Below are positions 1 through 8,067 of a DNA stretch of 64,000 nt, in pieces. The number at the start of each line of letters is the position of its first letter. The stretch's first letter is position 1. The position numbers and the translations under genes were made by a program. The notes beneath the pieces are model-generated. The model did no database searches and was not told the origin of the DNA. It was given only the letters and a program-made list of their open reading frames with translations. The DNA is from JAUIAI01 sp049680625 (lineage in GTDB: Bacteria; Pseudomonadota; Gammaproteobacteria; Burkholderiales; Burkholderiaceae_E): positions 11,699-75,698 of the forward strand of contig JBAUID010000207.1 of NCBI GenBank assembly GCA_049680625.1, written 5' to 3'.

Positions 1-114
1 GGCGCGGTACACCTGGCTGATATTGTCACCGCGAATGACTACTTGATCGCCGTTGACACTGACAAAAACCGGGTACGCCCTGGTGGTCTTGCCGTCAAAC
101 CATTCGGCGTTCAT
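1..114 (-). CDS. M48-type metallopeptidase, N-terminal fragment (runs off the window)
   Basis: Only the first 38 codons are present. The ATG at 114 is preceded by a good ribosome-binding site (GAAGGAAAG on the minus strand) and lies 18 bp after the stop of the DUF898 gene. The start reads MNAEWFDGKTTRAYPVFVSV, resembling the small N-terminal domain ('WFDG..S.A.PV') of M48 peptidases that often follow YjgN/DUF898 genes in betaproteobacteria. The HExxH zinc motif would lie outside the window, so the peptidase assignment rests on this short motif and on gene order. Confidence 0.6.
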   Translation of the reverse strand, partial: MNAEWFDGKTTRAYPVFVSVNGDQVVIRGDNISQVYRA

Positions 115-132
115 CGACTTTCCTTCGCCGTG

Positions 133-1362
133 TCATAGACCAATGTCGATATCCAGAATATCAGCCGCAGCATCAACAACTGCTGAGGTTCTTCCGGTTT
201 GCACGTCCGCAATAATCGTATTGAGGTCTTGCTCTGTTTCAATTTGCAGGCTGTGCAGTTTGAGGCGTGCCAGCGCAATCTGCGCGAATGGAATGTACAG
301 ACCAAGAGTGCATAAAATCAGCAGGGTGTTTTTAATCTGTAAGCGCCACAGTCGGGAAAATTTCAGTTCGGGCAGAAAATGCGTCTGATCTGTATCAGTT
401 TTAGACCATGTGAAATTGAATGTTGCCGACTTCGTATAAGCGCTGATTGCGCTGAACATTACGTAGGTAAGCACGTAAAAGCCAATACCTATGGTAAACA
501 ACAGACCGACAGCACCGAGGCTGAACTGGCTGCCAATTTGCTCACCGATTTCTTCGATGTTGGAAATTGACCCACCGCTAAGTACGATACCCAGCACAAC
601 AATTACCAGTATGGCCAGAATCAATCCGACGTAAACGGCAATGGCCAGCAGAACAGTTTTGATCGCAATCAGGTAAAAGCCACCTGGCCCGCCGGTGAAC
701 CGCGTTTTCAGGCTGGCATAGGCAAAACTACTGTGTTGATAGCGTTTAATCAGGAACAGGAAATAGGGCGCGGCGAGAATCCCCACAATGACCATCAGCC
801 CAAACCATGCAAAAACGGGGCCGGCCTGTTCAGCGCTCATGGCTTCCATTTCTTCCGGGTCGATACCAACAGCTCCAACCAGTGCGCCAATGCCGAGCAT
901 TGCGCCATAGACCAGCAATGGAACCAGGAATGCCGTATACGCCCCTTTGTTCGTGCCGCTAAATCCGAATCGCAGTCCGCGCCACTGGGTCATGGCCATG
1001 CGGAACCGATTGGCCATTCGAAACACCCAAGGCCATATCAGTAAATAAACTGCCAGCAAAGCGAGGCTGAACTCCGGAAACAAATCCTGGGAGACGAAAT
1101 AACAAATCGCCGCGATCATCGCAATAATGAAGCCGGGGAACATTTGTTTTGCCTGACCATGAAAACTGAGCGGGTGACCGGCAACCGCCGTGTTCTGTGC
1201 AAAGTAGGTCAATTTTCGCACCCGGGCCCATGGGTAGTACAAAGTCAGGGTGACAATCAGCAGCAGCAGATTGACGATCCAGATGCGAAAATACTCTTTG
1301 CCCGAACCGTGAAATTCGATTGGTAGTCTTTGCGCCGTGCGACTCGGCGCCGGATCAGACAT
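133..1362 (-). CDS. YjgN family (DUF898) inner-membrane protein
   Basis: A 409-residue polytopic membrane protein. Several long hydrophobic segments are separated by short charged loops, with the aromatic 'YF.IW..N' and 'R....N.......F' elements repeated near residues 20-70 and in the C-terminal half ('FSRLWRLQIKNTLLILC'), which is the two-part architecture of DUF898/YjgN. Its biochemical role is unknown. The start codon lies inside the last codons of ychF (8-bp overlap), so it is probably translationally coupled, and the M48-type gene follows 18 bp later. Family identity is fairly secure; function is not. Confidence 0.85.
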   Translation of the reverse strand: MSDPAPSRTAQRLPIEFHGSGKEYFRIWIVNLLLLIVTLTLYYPWARVRKLTYFAQNTAVAGHPLSFHGQAKQMFPGFIIAMIAAICYFVSQDLFPEFSLALLAVYLLIWPWVFRMANRFRMAMTQWRGLRFGFSGTNKGAYTAFLVPLLVYGAMLGIGALVGAVGIDPEEMEAMSAEQAGPVFAWFGLMVIVGILAAPYFLFLIKRYQHSSFAYASLKTRFTGGPGGFYLIAIKTVLLAIAVYVGLILAILVIVVLGIVLSGGSISNIEEIGEQIGSQFSLGAVGLLFTIGIGFYVLTYVMFSAISAYTKSATFNFTWSKTDTDQTHFLPELKFSRLWRLQIKNTLLILCTLGLYIPFAQIALARLKLHSLQIETEQDLNTIIADVQTGRTSAVVDAAADILDIDIGL

Positions 1363-2446
1363 TGAACCGAAAGTGCATCACGTCCCCATCTTTGACAATG
1401 TACTCTTTGCCTTCCAGGCGCATCTTTCCTTTGTCGCGGGCACCGGTTTCTCCTCCGAGGGCGACAAAATCATCGTAGGCGATTGTTTCCGCGCGAATGA
1501 AACCGCGTTCAAAGTCTGTGTGGATTACCGCAGCTGCCTGGGGGGCAGTGGCTCCCGTGCGTACCGTCCAGGCGCGCACTTCTTTTTCACCTGCTGTGAA
1601 GTAGGTTTGCAGCCCAAGCAGGTCAAACGCACCTCGAATTACCCGGTCAAGCCCGGGTTCGGACATGCCCATGTCTTCAAGGAATACTTTTTTGTCTTCC
1701 AGATCAAGGTCGGCAATCTGTGCTTCCATCGCAGCACAGACCGGGACCACAAGTGAATTTTCGGCCTGTGCCAGTTCGCGCAGGCGGGCCAGCGGTTGGT
1801 TGTCTTCCATGCCCGTGTCCGGAATGTTGGCAACGTACATGGTCGGCTTGGCGGTGATCAGGAAAAACTCGCGCAAAATTTCCCGCTGATCATCGTCCAG
1901 GTCCATGGAACGAACCGGCTTTGCCTGGTCCAAAACCGCAATACAATTTTCCAGCAGGTCGACAATCCGCCTGGCTTCTTTGTCGCCGGCGCGCGCTGGC
2001 TTGGCATATTTGTCGCGGGCTTTTTCGACGGTGGCCAGGTCGGCGAGGGCCAGTTCGGTGTTGATGATTTCGACGTCTTCAATCGGATCGACTTTGCCGT
2101 TTACGTGAACAACGTCAGCGTCTTCGAAACAGCGAACCACGTGGGCAATCGCATCACACTCGCGGATGTGGGCAAGGAACTTATTACCAAGGCCTTCTCC
2201 CTTGGATGCGCCAGCGACCAGGCCGGCAATATCGACGAACTCAACGGCTGCCGCCACGACTTTTTCGGGCGAGACGATATCAGCCAGTTTTTGCAGGCGG
2301 GGGTCTGGTACCTCAACAATGCCGACGTTCGGCTCAATTGTGCAGAACGGATAGTTTTCCGCCGCAATTTCTGCCTTGGTCAGCGCATTAAAAAGGGTGG
2401 ACTTGCCCACATTGGGCAGGCCGACGATGCCACATTTCAGACCCAT
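1355..2446 (-). CDS. ychF: Redox-regulated ribosome-associated ATPase YchF
   Basis: 363 residues, the usual length for this Obg-family P-loop protein, which hydrolyses ATP in preference to GTP and binds ribosomes. Visible features are the P-loop GLPNVGKST at about residue 8, the switch/Walker B 'DIAGLV.GASKGEGLGN', and the C-terminal TGS domain with 'RGFIRAETI' and 'EGKEYIVKDGDVMHFRFNV'. In many proteobacteria ychF directly follows pth; here about 3 kb of other genes separate them. The minus-strand leader of 100 bp has only a weak ribosome-binding site. Confidence 0.97.
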   Translation of the reverse strand: MGLKCGIVGLPNVGKSTLFNALTKAEIAAENYPFCTIEPNVGIVEVPDPRLQKLADIVSPEKVVAAAVEFVDIAGLVAGASKGEGLGNKFLAHIRECDAIAHVVRCFEDADVVHVNGKVDPIEDVEIINTELALADLATVEKARDKYAKPARAGDKEARRIVDLLENCIAVLDQAKPVRSMDLDDDQREILREFFLITAKPTMYVANIPDTGMEDNQPLARLRELAQAENSLVVPVCAAMEAQIADLDLEDKKVFLEDMGMSEPGLDRVIRGAFDLLGLQTYFTAGEKEVRAWTVRTGATAPQAAAVIHTDFERGFIRAETIAYDDFVALGGETGARDKGKMRLEGKEYIVKDGDVMHFRFNV

Positions 2447-2520
2447 TATTGATTGCTACCGATAAGAATTAAGCGGGCATTCTACCGGGCGCTTGGTCCG
2501 AGCGGGTGTTGACTGGCTGT

Positions 2521-2556
2521 TATCAGGGGAGACACCAGGGCAAACATCAAGGCAGG
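2521..2556. repeat. Imperfect 12-bp tandem repeat, three copies
   Basis: Three consecutive 12-mers (TATCAGGGGAGA, CACCAGGGCAAA, CATCAAGGCAGG) share most positions. The array straddles the last codons and stop of the phosphotransacylase gene (stop 2547-2549, minus) and the start of the gap before ychF. It is one of a series of short tandem arrays in the window. Confidence 0.6.
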
Positions 2557-3485
2557 CGCGATTCACCGGTTCGCTGCCAGTGCTCAAGCAGCAGGGCCAG
2601 CACGCAGGACATGCGTCTGGCCAGCGGGCTGTCCGCGCGGCTGGTTAGCATTACGGGTACCCGGGCACCAAGGACAATCCCTGCAGTTTCGGCGCCGGCG
2701 ACAAAAGTCAGTGCTTTGACCACCATGTTGCCCGCTTCGATGGTTGGCACAACCAGGACATCCGCGTGGCCCGCCACCGGATGATCAATTTTTTTGATCC
2801 GGGCGGCTTCCGGACACATGGCGTTGTCCATAGCCAGCGGGCCGTGGACGTCAAAACGGGGAAATTCGGTGGCGTTCATTGCCGCCAGTTCTGCGGCGTC
2901 CAGGGACGACTGGATATTGGCTGTTGGTGACTCAACCGCAGACATAACGGCAATTTTTGGTCGGCTGACCCCACAGGCGATGGCTAGTTCCCCTGCATTG
3001 TGGATGATGTCGATCCGGGTTTTGATATCGGGGGCAATATTCAGCGCGCCGTCGGTAATGTGAAACAGCCGGTCATAACCGGGCACGTCCATGCTGAATA
3101 CATGGCTTAGCCGACGCTCACCGCGCAGGCCGGTATCGCGGGCAACAACGGCTGCGAGCAAGACGTCGGAGTGCAGATTGCCTTTCATGACCGCGCGAGC
3201 CCGGCCGTCGTGGACCAGGCGAACTGCCCGCGCTGCAGCATCGTGTTCGTCGGTGGCGGCAACAATTTCGAACTCGTCCGGCCCAACGCCGGCCTGGGCG
3301 GCTGCTTCGCGAATGCGGTCCGGCTGCCCGACCAGAATAGGTTTGATCAGCCCGGCCCGTGCCGCATCCAGGGCGCCCTGGAAGGCCGGCAGGTTATTTG
3401 GGCTGGCCACGGCCGTAGCCAGAGGCTCCAGCGCCTCGCAGGCGGCCTGAAGGCGGTGAAAGTGAGTATAAGCCGGGGTTGTCAT
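2547..3485 (-). CDS. Phosphate acetyl/butyryltransferase family protein
   Basis: 312 residues, typical of phosphotransacylases that exchange phosphate and CoA on an acyl group (acetyl or butyryl). Family hallmarks include 'MKGNLHSD' near residue 100, 'DGALNIAPD', 'MSAVESP', 'HGPLAMDNA' and the C-terminal 'GIVLGARVPVMLTSRADS'. No enoyl-CoA hydratase domain is fused and no acetate or butyrate kinase lies nearby, so the acyl substrate cannot be told. It is divergent from the 5'-nucleotidase gene across 132 bp. Part of a three-gene block between ychF and pth. Confidence 0.88.
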   Translation of the reverse strand: MTTPAYTHFHRLQAACEALEPLATAVASPNNLPAFQGALDAARAGLIKPILVGQPDRIREAAAQAGVGPDEFEIVAATDEHDAAARAVRLVHDGRARAVMKGNLHSDVLLAAVVARDTGLRGERRLSHVFSMDVPGYDRLFHITDGALNIAPDIKTRIDIIHNAGELAIACGVSRPKIAVMSAVESPTANIQSSLDAAELAAMNATEFPRFDVHGPLAMDNAMCPEAARIKKIDHPVAGHADVLVVPTIEAGNMVVKALTFVAGAETAGIVLGARVPVMLTSRADSPLARRMSCVLALLLEHWQRTGESRLP

Positions 3486-3617
3486 GCGGGTACCTGTTGC
3501 GGATGGAATAAGCGAACGGAATAGGCCAAGGATACAACTCCTGATGCATGTCGCCGGTATCGGGTCACGGAGTACACTGCTTGTTCAAAGACTTTTTTGG
3601 CCTGGGGCCCGTTTGAT

Positions 3618-4523
3618 ATGGCTGCGTCGCTGGACGGCAAACTGGTGGTTGCGATTTCGTCGCGCGCTGTTTTCGATTTTGAAGAAGAAAACAAGGTTTT
3701 CGAAACTGGCAATGATCACGCTTATATGGCGCTGCAACGGGAACGGGTCAACGTGCCAGCCAGGCCGGGGGTGGCTTTTGCTCTGGTGCGTAAGTTGCTT
3801 GAATTCGATCCGCCCGATCTGGACGCTGACCAGCGCCGTATCGAGGTTGTGGTGTTGTCACGTAACGATCCGTTCAGCGGCTTGCGGGTGTTTCGATCAG
3901 CACAGCAGGCCGGGCTCCGGTTGCAGCGCGGCGTATTCACCCGCGGGCGTTCCCCCCACACTTATCTGGGCCCGCTCAAGGCAAACCTTTTCTTGTCGAC
4001 CAATGATGCCGATGTTCGCGACGCGATATCGGCGGGTTTTGCCGCGGCCCGTGTTTATCCGGAGTCCGTGCAGGCGTCGGAGTCGCACCCAAATGAGATT
4101 CGGATTGCTTTTGATGGTGATGCCGTTTTGTTTTCCGATGAATCGGAAATGGTGTTTCAGCGTGACGGACTGGATGCTTTTCAAGCCCATGAACAAGAGA
4201 ATGTTGGCCGGCCATTGCCGCCCGGGCCGTTTAAACCGTTGCTCGAATCATTACATCAGTTGCAGCAGGTTGGTGGCAGCGGATCGATGCAGATTCGCAC
4301 AGCCCTGGTCACCGCGCGCAGTGCGCCTGCTCACGAGCGCGCCATCCGAACCCTGGCTGACTGGGGGGTTGAAGTGGACGAAGCCATGTTCCTTGGGGGT
4401 TTACCCAAGGGGCCGTTTCTGGCGAAATTTGAACCCGATTTCTTTTTTGATGATCAGGCCGGGCATTGCGAGTCAGGGGCGGCGGTAGCGCCAACCGGAC
4501 AGGTTGTGTCACACCGGCTTTAG
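3618..4523 (+). CDS. 5'-nucleotidase (cytosolic 5'-nucleotidase I-like)
   Basis: 301 residues from the ATG at 3618; a TTG at 3597 would add seven residues. The protein begins 'LVVAISSRAVFDFEEEN', carries 'VVLSRNDP..GLRVFRS' and 'LTRGRSPHTYL'-like segments, then 'AFDGDAVLFSDESE' with the aspartates of a HAD-like phosphatase, and ends with 'FLGGLPKGPFL..F.PDFFFDDQ'. These mark the PF06189 family, which dephosphorylates nucleoside 5'-monophosphates. It converges on the cytidylyltransferase gene with 7 bp between the stops. The role is inferred from family. Confidence 0.87.
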   Translation: MAASLDGKLVVAISSRAVFDFEEENKVFETGNDHAYMALQRERVNVPARPGVAFALVRKLLEFDPPDLDADQRRIEVVVLSRNDPFSGLRVFRSAQQAGLRLQRGVFTRGRSPHTYLGPLKANLFLSTNDADVRDAISAGFAAARVYPESVQASESHPNEIRIAFDGDAVLFSDESEMVFQRDGLDAFQAHEQENVGRPLPPGPFKPLLESLHQLQQVGGSGSMQIRTALVTARSAPAHERAIRTLADWGVEVDEAMFLGGLPKGPFLAKFEPDFFFDDQAGHCESGAAVAPTGQVVSHRL

Positions 4524-4530
4524 TACCGGT

Positions 4531-5307
4531 CTACCACTTTTTCCACGGTGCTTTGTCTTCCTCCCACAAGCCTTCGAGAACTTGTTTGTCACGCAATGTG
4601 TCCATCGGTTGCCAGAAGCCGGTATGACGGTAAGCCGTCATCTGGCCCTCATTGGCCAGTCGTTCCATGGGTTCGCGTTCCCAGACCGTATCGTTGTCTT
4701 CGATGTAATCAATAACCTTCGGGTCGAGAACAAAGTAGCCGCCGTTGATCCAGGCGCCGTCTCCCTGTGGCTTTTCTTTGAAGCTGGGCACTTTGTTATC
4801 GGTTGCGGGCAGCGAAAACACGCCGAAACGACCCGGCGGCTGCACCGCCGTGACTGTTGACAAGCGTCCTGCTTCGTTATGAAGGGCAATTGCCGCAGTA
4901 ATATCGGCATCGGTTACGCCGTCGCCGTAAGTACAGCAAAACGGTTCATCAAGTTTGAGATACCGGGCTGCCTGTCGGATACGCCCCCCGGTCATGGTAT
5001 TCAAACCGGTTTCAACCAGAGTGACTGTCCAGTTTTCGGCGGCAGTCTGGTGCATAGTCATTTTGTTATTGGCCAGGTCGATCGTCATATCAGACATACC
5101 AATCGCATAGTTGGCGAAGTACTCTTTGATCATGTGACCCTTGTAACCACAGCAAATAACAAAGTCGTTAATGCCGTGGGAAGAGTAAATCTTCATGATG
5201 TGCCAAAGAATTGGTTTGCCGCCGATCTCGACCATTGGTTTTGGTCGAACCGTGCTTTCTTCACTGATGCGGGTACCAAAACCACCCGCCAGAATCACTG
5301 CCTGCAT
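4531..5307 (-). CDS. rfbF: Glucose-1-phosphate cytidylyltransferase
   Basis: 258 residues from the ATG at 5307, which has an AAGGAAAA ribosome-binding site; an upstream ATG at 5343 lacks one. The enzyme makes CDP-glucose from CTP and glucose-1-phosphate for CDP-deoxyhexoses in surface polysaccharides. The nucleotidyltransferase signature 'MQAVILAGGFGTRISEE...RPKPMVEIGGKPILWHIM' is at the N-terminus, with 'CTYGDGVTD' and 'WINGGYFVLDP' further on. The usual partner, CDP-glucose 4,6-dehydratase (rfbG), is not in the window, so this is an orphan copy downstream of pth. Confidence 0.93.
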   Translation of the reverse strand: MQAVILAGGFGTRISEESTVRPKPMVEIGGKPILWHIMKIYSSHGINDFVICCGYKGHMIKEYFANYAIGMSDMTIDLANNKMTMHQTAAENWTVTLVETGLNTMTGGRIRQAARYLKLDEPFCCTYGDGVTDADITAAIALHNEAGRLSTVTAVQPPGRFGVFSLPATDNKVPSFKEKPQGDGAWINGGYFVLDPKVIDYIEDNDTVWEREPMERLANEGQMTAYRHTGFWQPMDTLRDKQVLEGLWEEDKAPWKKW

Positions 5308-5545
5308 AGATTTTCCTTGTCGCCGTTCAGCACAGAATATCAAGACATTCCGGGCAGACAGCCGGTTGCAGGATTAACGGTATGAATTGGCCGCTGACAT
5401 CCACTTGCCCGGGGATCGAATCTGCATCACTTGTTGCTTTTGGCCAACTCGGGCCATTTCGACCATCCGTGCTTAGCCCAATTGAGGGACGGATTGACTG
5501 GGTGATTCTATGGTTTCCAAGGTTTACCGGGAACTACACCCCGAA

Positions 5546-6157
5546 TTACGCCGATGTTCCAGGCGGTCGGCCACTTGCAGTGTGCAGGCGAAGCATGGCA
5601 GCTTCAAATTCACCACTAGTAAGTTCGGTAATTGCATCGAGTGCACTGTCCATTGCTTGTTCGATGTCCTGTCGGTGCTCGGTAGACGGCGGGCGCAGGA
5701 CAAAATCGGCCACTTGCTGGCGCAAACCCAGTTCACGTGGATGGCCAATGCCAATGCGCAGGCGCCAGAAATCAGCACTGCCGCAGCGGGCGCGAATATC
5801 TTTCAGTCCGTTGTGGCCGGCAACCCCGCCACCAAGTTTGAGCTTGGCCTGCCCTGGAAGCAGGTCGAGTTCGTCATGAACGACGAGGATTTCTTCAGGG
5901 TCGATCTTGTAGAAGTTGGCAAGCCCGGCGACCGCCTGTCCCGATAAATTCATCAGGGTTGACGGCTTGAGCAGCCAGACCTGCCGACCGTTAATACTCA
6001 CCCGGGTGGCATCACCGTTAAACCGGGTTTCACGCGAAAACTCTCCCGAATAGCGCAGGGCGAGCAGATCAGCAAACCAGAACCCGGCATTGTGCCGGGT
6101 TTGCTCGTACTGCGAACCGATATTGCCAAGCCCGGCAATAAGCTTGATGCCAGGCAT
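5546..6157 (-). CDS. pth: Peptidyl-tRNA hydrolase
   Basis: 203 residues. Pth cleaves the ester bond of peptidyl-tRNAs released from stalled ribosomes. Typical elements are 'LIAGLGNIGSQYEQTRHNAGFWF' with the catalytic His in 'TRHNAG', 'LLKPSTLMNLSGQAV' and 'VVHDELDLLPG...GGGVAGHNGLKDI'. It follows rplY by 36 bp in the conserved prs-rplY-pth order. The 238 bp between its stop and the cytidylyltransferase start hold no gene I can support. Confidence 0.97.
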   Translation of the reverse strand: MPGIKLIAGLGNIGSQYEQTRHNAGFWFADLLALRYSGEFSRETRFNGDATRVSINGRQVWLLKPSTLMNLSGQAVAGLANFYKIDPEEILVVHDELDLLPGQAKLKLGGGVAGHNGLKDIRARCGSADFWRLRIGIGHPRELGLRQQVADFVLRPPSTEHRQDIEQAMDSALDAITELTSGEFEAAMLRLHTASGRPPGTSA

Positions 6158-6193
6158 GGCAATGACTCCAGATTCCGCGGTGAGCGCCCGGGC

Positions 6194-6847
6194 TTAGTCT
6201 TCTCCTTTGGGTGCGTCGTCAGCTGCCCCTGGTACTTCAGGCGCAGCAGGTGCTTGCGGAGCCCCATCCTCTTGTTCAACATCAGCGCCAGCTTTGACCG
6301 TTGCCGTGGCGACAACCGGGTCTGCTCCCTCGAGGTAATCGGTTTCAACACCGGCGGGCAACTTCAGGTCGGAAACGTGAACCGCATGATCGGTAGTCAT
6401 TTCTGACATGTCAACCTCAACGTATTCTGGCAAGTCTTTTGGCAGGCAGACGATATCGAGTTCGGTGATGACGTGCGAGATGATCGCAGCTTCAAGCTTA
6501 ACCGCTGGTGATACTTCTTCGTTGATGAAGTGCAGCGGAACCGACAATGTGATTTTCTCGTTGGCTTGTACGCGCTGAAAGTCGACATGCATCACCTGGC
6601 GCTTCCATGGATGCCAGTGCACATCGCGCAGCAATACTTGTTCAGACTTGCCGTCGACTTCCACGTCAAGAATGGACGAATGAAACGATTCAACCCGCAT
6701 CGCGTGATACAGAGGGTTGTGCTCCATTTCAATCGATTTGGCGCCGGCTTCGCCACCATAAATAATCCCCGGTACCTTGCCGGCAAGACGCAGGCGGCGG
6801 CTCGCACTCGTTCCCTGCAGTTCTCGTGATTTAGCAACTACTTTCAT
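6194..6847 (-). CDS. rplY: 50S ribosomal protein L25/TL5/CTC
   Basis: 217 residues, the long general-stress CTC form: a 5S-rRNA-binding L25 domain (residues ~1-95, starting 'MKVVAKSRELQGTSASRRLRLAGKVPGIIYGG') and a TL5 C-terminal beta domain (~96-185). The tail is acidic and Ala/Pro-rich, from about residue 188 to the C-terminus, and probably disordered. It sits 58 bp after prs. Confidence 0.97.
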   Translation of the reverse strand: MKVVAKSRELQGTSASRRLRLAGKVPGIIYGGEAGAKSIEMEHNPLYHAMRVESFHSSILDVEVDGKSEQVLLRDVHWHPWKRQVMHVDFQRVQANEKITLSVPLHFINEEVSPAVKLEAAIISHVITELDIVCLPKDLPEYVEVDMSEMTTDHAVHVSDLKLPAGVETDYLEGADPVVATATVKAGADVEQEDGAPQAPAAPEVPGAADDAPKGED

Positions 6848-6905
6848 TTTTACAACTCCAATGGACGTCCCCGGCCGCGACCAGCCAAGGACTAACTAAA
6901 AAATT

Positions 6906-7892
6906 TTAATCAACAAACAGTGAAGAGACTGAATCAGCCCGACTGATTCGGGCAATAGTTTCGGCCAGCAGCTGGCTGCTGTTCAGTACCCGAATTTTTT
7001 CGCATGCCTGGCCGTCTCGGGGTAACGGGATTGTGTCTGTCACCACCAGTTCGTCCAGGTCAGAATCGATAACCCGCGCCACCGCGCCGCCGGACAAAAC
7101 CGGGTGGGTACAGTAGGCAACAACCTTCATGGCACCACGTTCTTTCAGTGCAGATGCCGCTTTGACCAGGGTATTGGCAGTATCGACCATGTCGTCCATG
7201 ATGACGCAGTTCTTGCCATCAACATCGCCAATAATATTCATGACTTCGGCCACGTTTGCCTTGGGCCGGCGTTTGTCGATGATCGCCAGATCACAGTCAA
7301 GGCGCTTGGCGAGCGCGCGCGCCCGGACAACACCACCGACGTCGGGGGACACAACAATCAGATCTTGAAACTGTTGCTTGTGAACGTCCGCAAGCAACAT
7401 TGGAGTCGCGTAGATGTTGTCTACCGGAATATCAAAAAAACCTTGGATCTGGTCAGCGTGTAAGTCCATGGTCAGTACCCGGTCGACACCGGCGACCTGC
7501 AACATGTTGGCAACCACCTTGGCGCTGATCGCAACCCGCATCGACCGAACCCGACGATCCTGGCGCGCATAGCCAAAGTAAGGCAGTGCTGCCGTAATGC
7601 GGCCGGCCGAAGCACGTTTGAGGGCATCAACCATGATCAGAACTTCCATCAGGTGATCATTGGTTGGCGCACAAGTGGACTGCAACACGTAGACATCGCG
7701 GCCGCGTACGTTCTCCAGGATCTCAACCATGACTTCACCATCAGAGAACCGGCTTACGGTGGCGCGCCCCAGGTTAATGCCAAGGTGGTCGGCAACCTCC
7801 AGGGCAACATGCGGTACTGCATTACCCGTGAAGATCACTGGGCCATCATCGGAGATGATGTCGTTACTGCGACGGAAGTGCTGGGGAGGCAT
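6906..7892 (-). CDS. prs: Ribose-phosphate pyrophosphokinase
   Basis: 328 residues; makes PRPP from ribose-5-phosphate and ATP for nucleotide, histidine, tryptophan and NAD synthesis. Signatures are 'RFSDGEVMVEILENVRGRDVYVLQSTCAPTND', 'YFGYARQDRR', the metal-binding 'DLHADQIQGFFDIPVDN' and the PRPP loop 'VIMDDMVDTANT'. The N-terminus is about 12 residues longer than common homologues and the ATG at 7892 has a weak ribosome-binding site; a GTG at codon 19 is possible. It follows tRNA-Gln. Confidence 0.97.
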   Translation of the reverse strand: MPPQHFRRSNDIISDDGPVIFTGNAVPHVALEVADHLGINLGRATVSRFSDGEVMVEILENVRGRDVYVLQSTCAPTNDHLMEVLIMVDALKRASAGRITAALPYFGYARQDRRVRSMRVAISAKVVANMLQVAGVDRVLTMDLHADQIQGFFDIPVDNIYATPMLLADVHKQQFQDLIVVSPDVGGVVRARALAKRLDCDLAIIDKRRPKANVAEVMNIIGDVDGKNCVIMDDMVDTANTLVKAASALKERGAMKVVAYCTHPVLSGGAVARVIDSDLDELVVTDTIPLPRDGQACEKIRVLNSSQLLAETIARISRADSVSSLFVD

Positions 7893-7910
7893 GGCTCGAC
7901 TTACCGGACG

Positions 7911-7953
7911 GGTGGTGTATCGGTGGTGTAAATGGTGTCAAAGGTGATGTGTT
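7911..7953. repeat. Degenerate ~11-bp tandem repeat in the prs leader
   Basis: Reading the plus strand, GGTGGTGTATC, GGTGGTGTAAA, TGGTGTCAAA and GGTGATGTGTT follow one another. The array occupies most of the 75 bp between the 3' end of tRNA-Gln and the prs start, so it lies in the 5' leader of the prs mRNA. It does not look like a hairpin. Confidence 0.6.
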
Positions 7954-7967
7954 AACAGTATCAGTAA

Positions 7968-8044
7968 TGGCAGGGGAGGCAGGATTCGAACCTGCGCATG
8001 CCAGAATCAAAATCTGGTGCCTTAACCAACTTGGCGACTCCCCT
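7968..8044 (-). tRNA. tRNA-Gln (anticodon TTG)
   Basis: The minus strand folds as a full tRNA: acceptor stem AGGGGAG/CTCCCCT, anticodon stem CCAGA/TCTGG with loop TTTTGAT giving anticodon TTG (reads CAA), T arm GCAGG-TTCGAAT-CCTGC, discriminator G at 7971 and an encoded CCA (7970-7968). It lies 23 bp after ispE and upstream of prs, an arrangement conserved in many beta- and gammaproteobacteria. Confidence 0.96.
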
Positions 8045-8067
8045 ACGGTACTACCTGCGCATTATCA

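Noticed and set aside
3484..4488. Plus-strand frame of 334 codons overlapping the 5'-nucleotidase gene
   Set aside because: Its translation is rich in Arg, Cys and Trp and lacks motifs, while the overlapping frame is a clear 5'-nucleotidase.
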